The position numbers and the translations under genes were made by a program. 5,361 nucleotides of DNA, taken from assembly GCA_964385045.1 (NCBI GenBank), contig CAYLNM010000222.1:1-5361 (forward strand). The letters are read 5' to 3'. Positions 4,816-5,361 of the stretch are shown piece after piece. Every line of letters begins with the position of its first letter. The stretch's first letter is position 1. The notes under the pieces are model-generated. The model was given only the letters and a program-made list of their open reading frames with translations, searched no databases and had not been told where the DNA came from. This DNA comes from CAYLNM01 sp964385045. GTDB lineage: Bacteria; Planctomycetota; Phycisphaerae; Phycisphaerales; SM1A02.

Positions 4816-5070
4816 TCACGTGGGCCGCACGGGCCGCACGTCGTCGAATCCGCGGGGCCGCTTGGGGCGGGCCCGCATCCGGGTCGCGGTCTCCGGGTCC
4901 ACCGGGCCCGACCCGATCGGCCGCGTGGGCTCGGTCGGCTCCGGCTCCGGGGCCGCGGGGGTCTCGGGAACCTCGTCCATGGTCCGCCGACGCCGGGCGG
5001 CGTCGATCGACCGTTCCATCGCCTGGAGGATCGGTCGGACCCGATCCAGCTTCGCCTTCGACTTGTCCAT
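4816..5070 (-). CDS. Small Arg/Pro-rich hypothetical protein, 84 residues
   Basis: I do not recognise a characterised family. Residues 1-33 (beginning MDKSKAKLDRVRP and containing ILQAMERSIDAARRRR) look like a basic amphipathic helix. Residues 34-60 are Pro/Glu/Thr-rich and look disordered. Residues 64-84 form a basic tail with RMRARPKRPRGFDD. No signal peptide, Cys cluster or membrane segment is visible. I have an impression of similar small proteins in planctomycetes but cannot confirm it. The gene is believable because ATG 5070 has AAGGAGGG 9 nt upstream, the best ribosome binding site in the window, and a possible promoter just before that. The basic ends suggest nucleic-acid or acidic-protein binding; that is inference only. 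Confidence 0.7.
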   Translation of the reverse strand: MDKSKAKLDRVRPILQAMERSIDAARRRRTMDEVPETPAAPEPEPTEPTRPIGSGPVDPETATRMRARPKRPRGFDDVRPVRPT

Positions 5071-5079
5071 GAGCCTGCG

Positions 5080-5087
5080 CCCTCCTT
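5080..5087 (-). promoter_or_regulatory. Strong Shine-Dalgarno AAGGAGGG of the small gene
   Basis: On the minus strand AAGGAGGG lies 9 nt before ATG 5070. It sets the start and excludes the long upstream extension of the same frame towards 5343, which is Arg/Pro-rich throughout. Confidence 0.75.
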
Positions 5088-5099
5088 GACGCCGGACTC

Positions 5100-5125
5100 C
5101 TATCGGTCCGCAACCCGGGCATTTG
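5100..5125 (-). promoter_or_regulatory. Possible sigma-28 (FliA)-like promoter of the small gene
   Basis: Reading the minus strand, CAAA (5125-5122) is followed after 14 nt by ACCGATAG (5107-5100). The FliA consensus is TAAA, 15 nt, GCCGATAA, so the match is 3 of 4 and 6 of 8 with spacing one short. A start near 5093 would leave a leader of about 23 nt holding the Shine-Dalgarno, which is a sensible layout. This block is also less GC-rich than its surroundings. Confidence 0.35.
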
Positions 5126-5233
5126 CAGTCGCTTGCCACCTCGGCCGGGACGACCCGGGCGGACCTGCCCGCGCCGTCGAACCCAGACCGCACCGCCCGT
5201 TCCGGCCGCACGACCGGAGCCGCCCGCGTGGCC

Positions 5234-5270
5234 GGCGCGGGCGGCGCGGGTGGGCGCGGGCGGCGCGGGT
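5234..5270. repeat. 19-bp tandem repeat, G-rich on the + strand
   Basis: An 18-nt unit rich in GCGGG is found identically at 5234-5251 and 5253-5270, a period of 19. A degenerate third copy follows at about 5272-5290. The G3 runs at 5239, 5248, 5252 and 5258 have loops of 6, 1 and 3 nt, which fits the canonical G-quadruplex pattern; more runs follow at 5267 and 5278. The rest of the stretch from 5126 to the right edge shows no supported gene. Confidence 0.6.
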
Positions 5271-5361
5271 TGGCCGCGGGCGGACGCGGCCGGCCCCGGA
5301 CCGGCGCGGACCGACGCGGGCGGATGCCGCCGGGCGCCCGCACGGCACCCGCCCGGCGCTC

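Noticed and set aside
5124..5138. Sigma-54-like site on the minus strand (TGGCAAGCGACTGCA)
   Set aside because: The spacing between the GG and GC elements is one base too short, and sigma-54 does not tolerate that.
5100..5348. An 82-codon minus-strand frame at the right end
   Set aside because: The product is Arg/Pro/Ala-rich, lacks a ribosome binding site, and covers the G-rich repeats and promoter-like block.
1..5361. CRISPR array, insertion sequence, phage or defence genes
   Set aside because: No spaced direct repeats, transposase motifs, terminal inverted repeats or defence domains were seen on either strand.

Overview
The window is very GC-rich (roughly three quarters G+C) bacterial chromosome and looks like ordinary housekeeping sequence. 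The ribosomal proteins S16 and L19, the small Arg-rich hypothetical protein, the metallo-beta-lactamase-like protein and the STAS protein resemble planctomycete versions, so a high-GC planctomycete (possibly Phycisphaerae) is my best guess. That assignment rests on remembered resemblance, not on a search.

Left part (1-1575, + strand): the 3' part of a metallo-beta-lactamase-fold protein whose metal ligands are largely replaced; a strong GC hairpin; a tRNA with anticodon CAT whose identity positions lean towards Ile2 (lysidine type) over elongator Met; then a membrane-embedded M50 site-2-type protease that starts 53 nt after the tRNA at a GTG with a good ribosome binding site. Two hairpins follow the protease.

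Centre (1774-3834, + strand): the conserved ribosome-biogenesis block rpsP - trmD - rplS. A recognisable extended -10 promoter lies about 130 nt upstream of rpsP, followed by a leader with two hairpins. The usual rimM gene between rpsP and trmD is absent; a 90-nt structured spacer stands in its place. TrmD carries an insertion next to its catalytic Asp, and L19 has a long Ala/Lys/Glu tail. S16 and L19 build the ribosome, while TrmD makes m1G37 in tRNAs, so the block serves translation.

Right part (3835-5361): a 19-bp hairpin separates rplS from two genes on the opposite strand. Reading leftward these are an 84-residue Arg/Pro-rich hypothetical protein with an excellent Shine-Dalgarno and a possible sigma-28-like promoter, then a STAS-domain (anti-anti-sigma type) regulator. 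A 16-bp hairpin separates the two. The last ~290 bases hold no convincing gene but contain a G-rich 19-bp tandem repeat with G-quadruplex potential.

I see no CRISPR array, insertion sequence, phage gene or defence system, and no clear candidate for a wholly new system. The best leads are the eroded metallo-hydrolase, the TrmD insertion, the small protein with its promoter, and the uniform use of long GC hairpins without T-tracts at gene ends.
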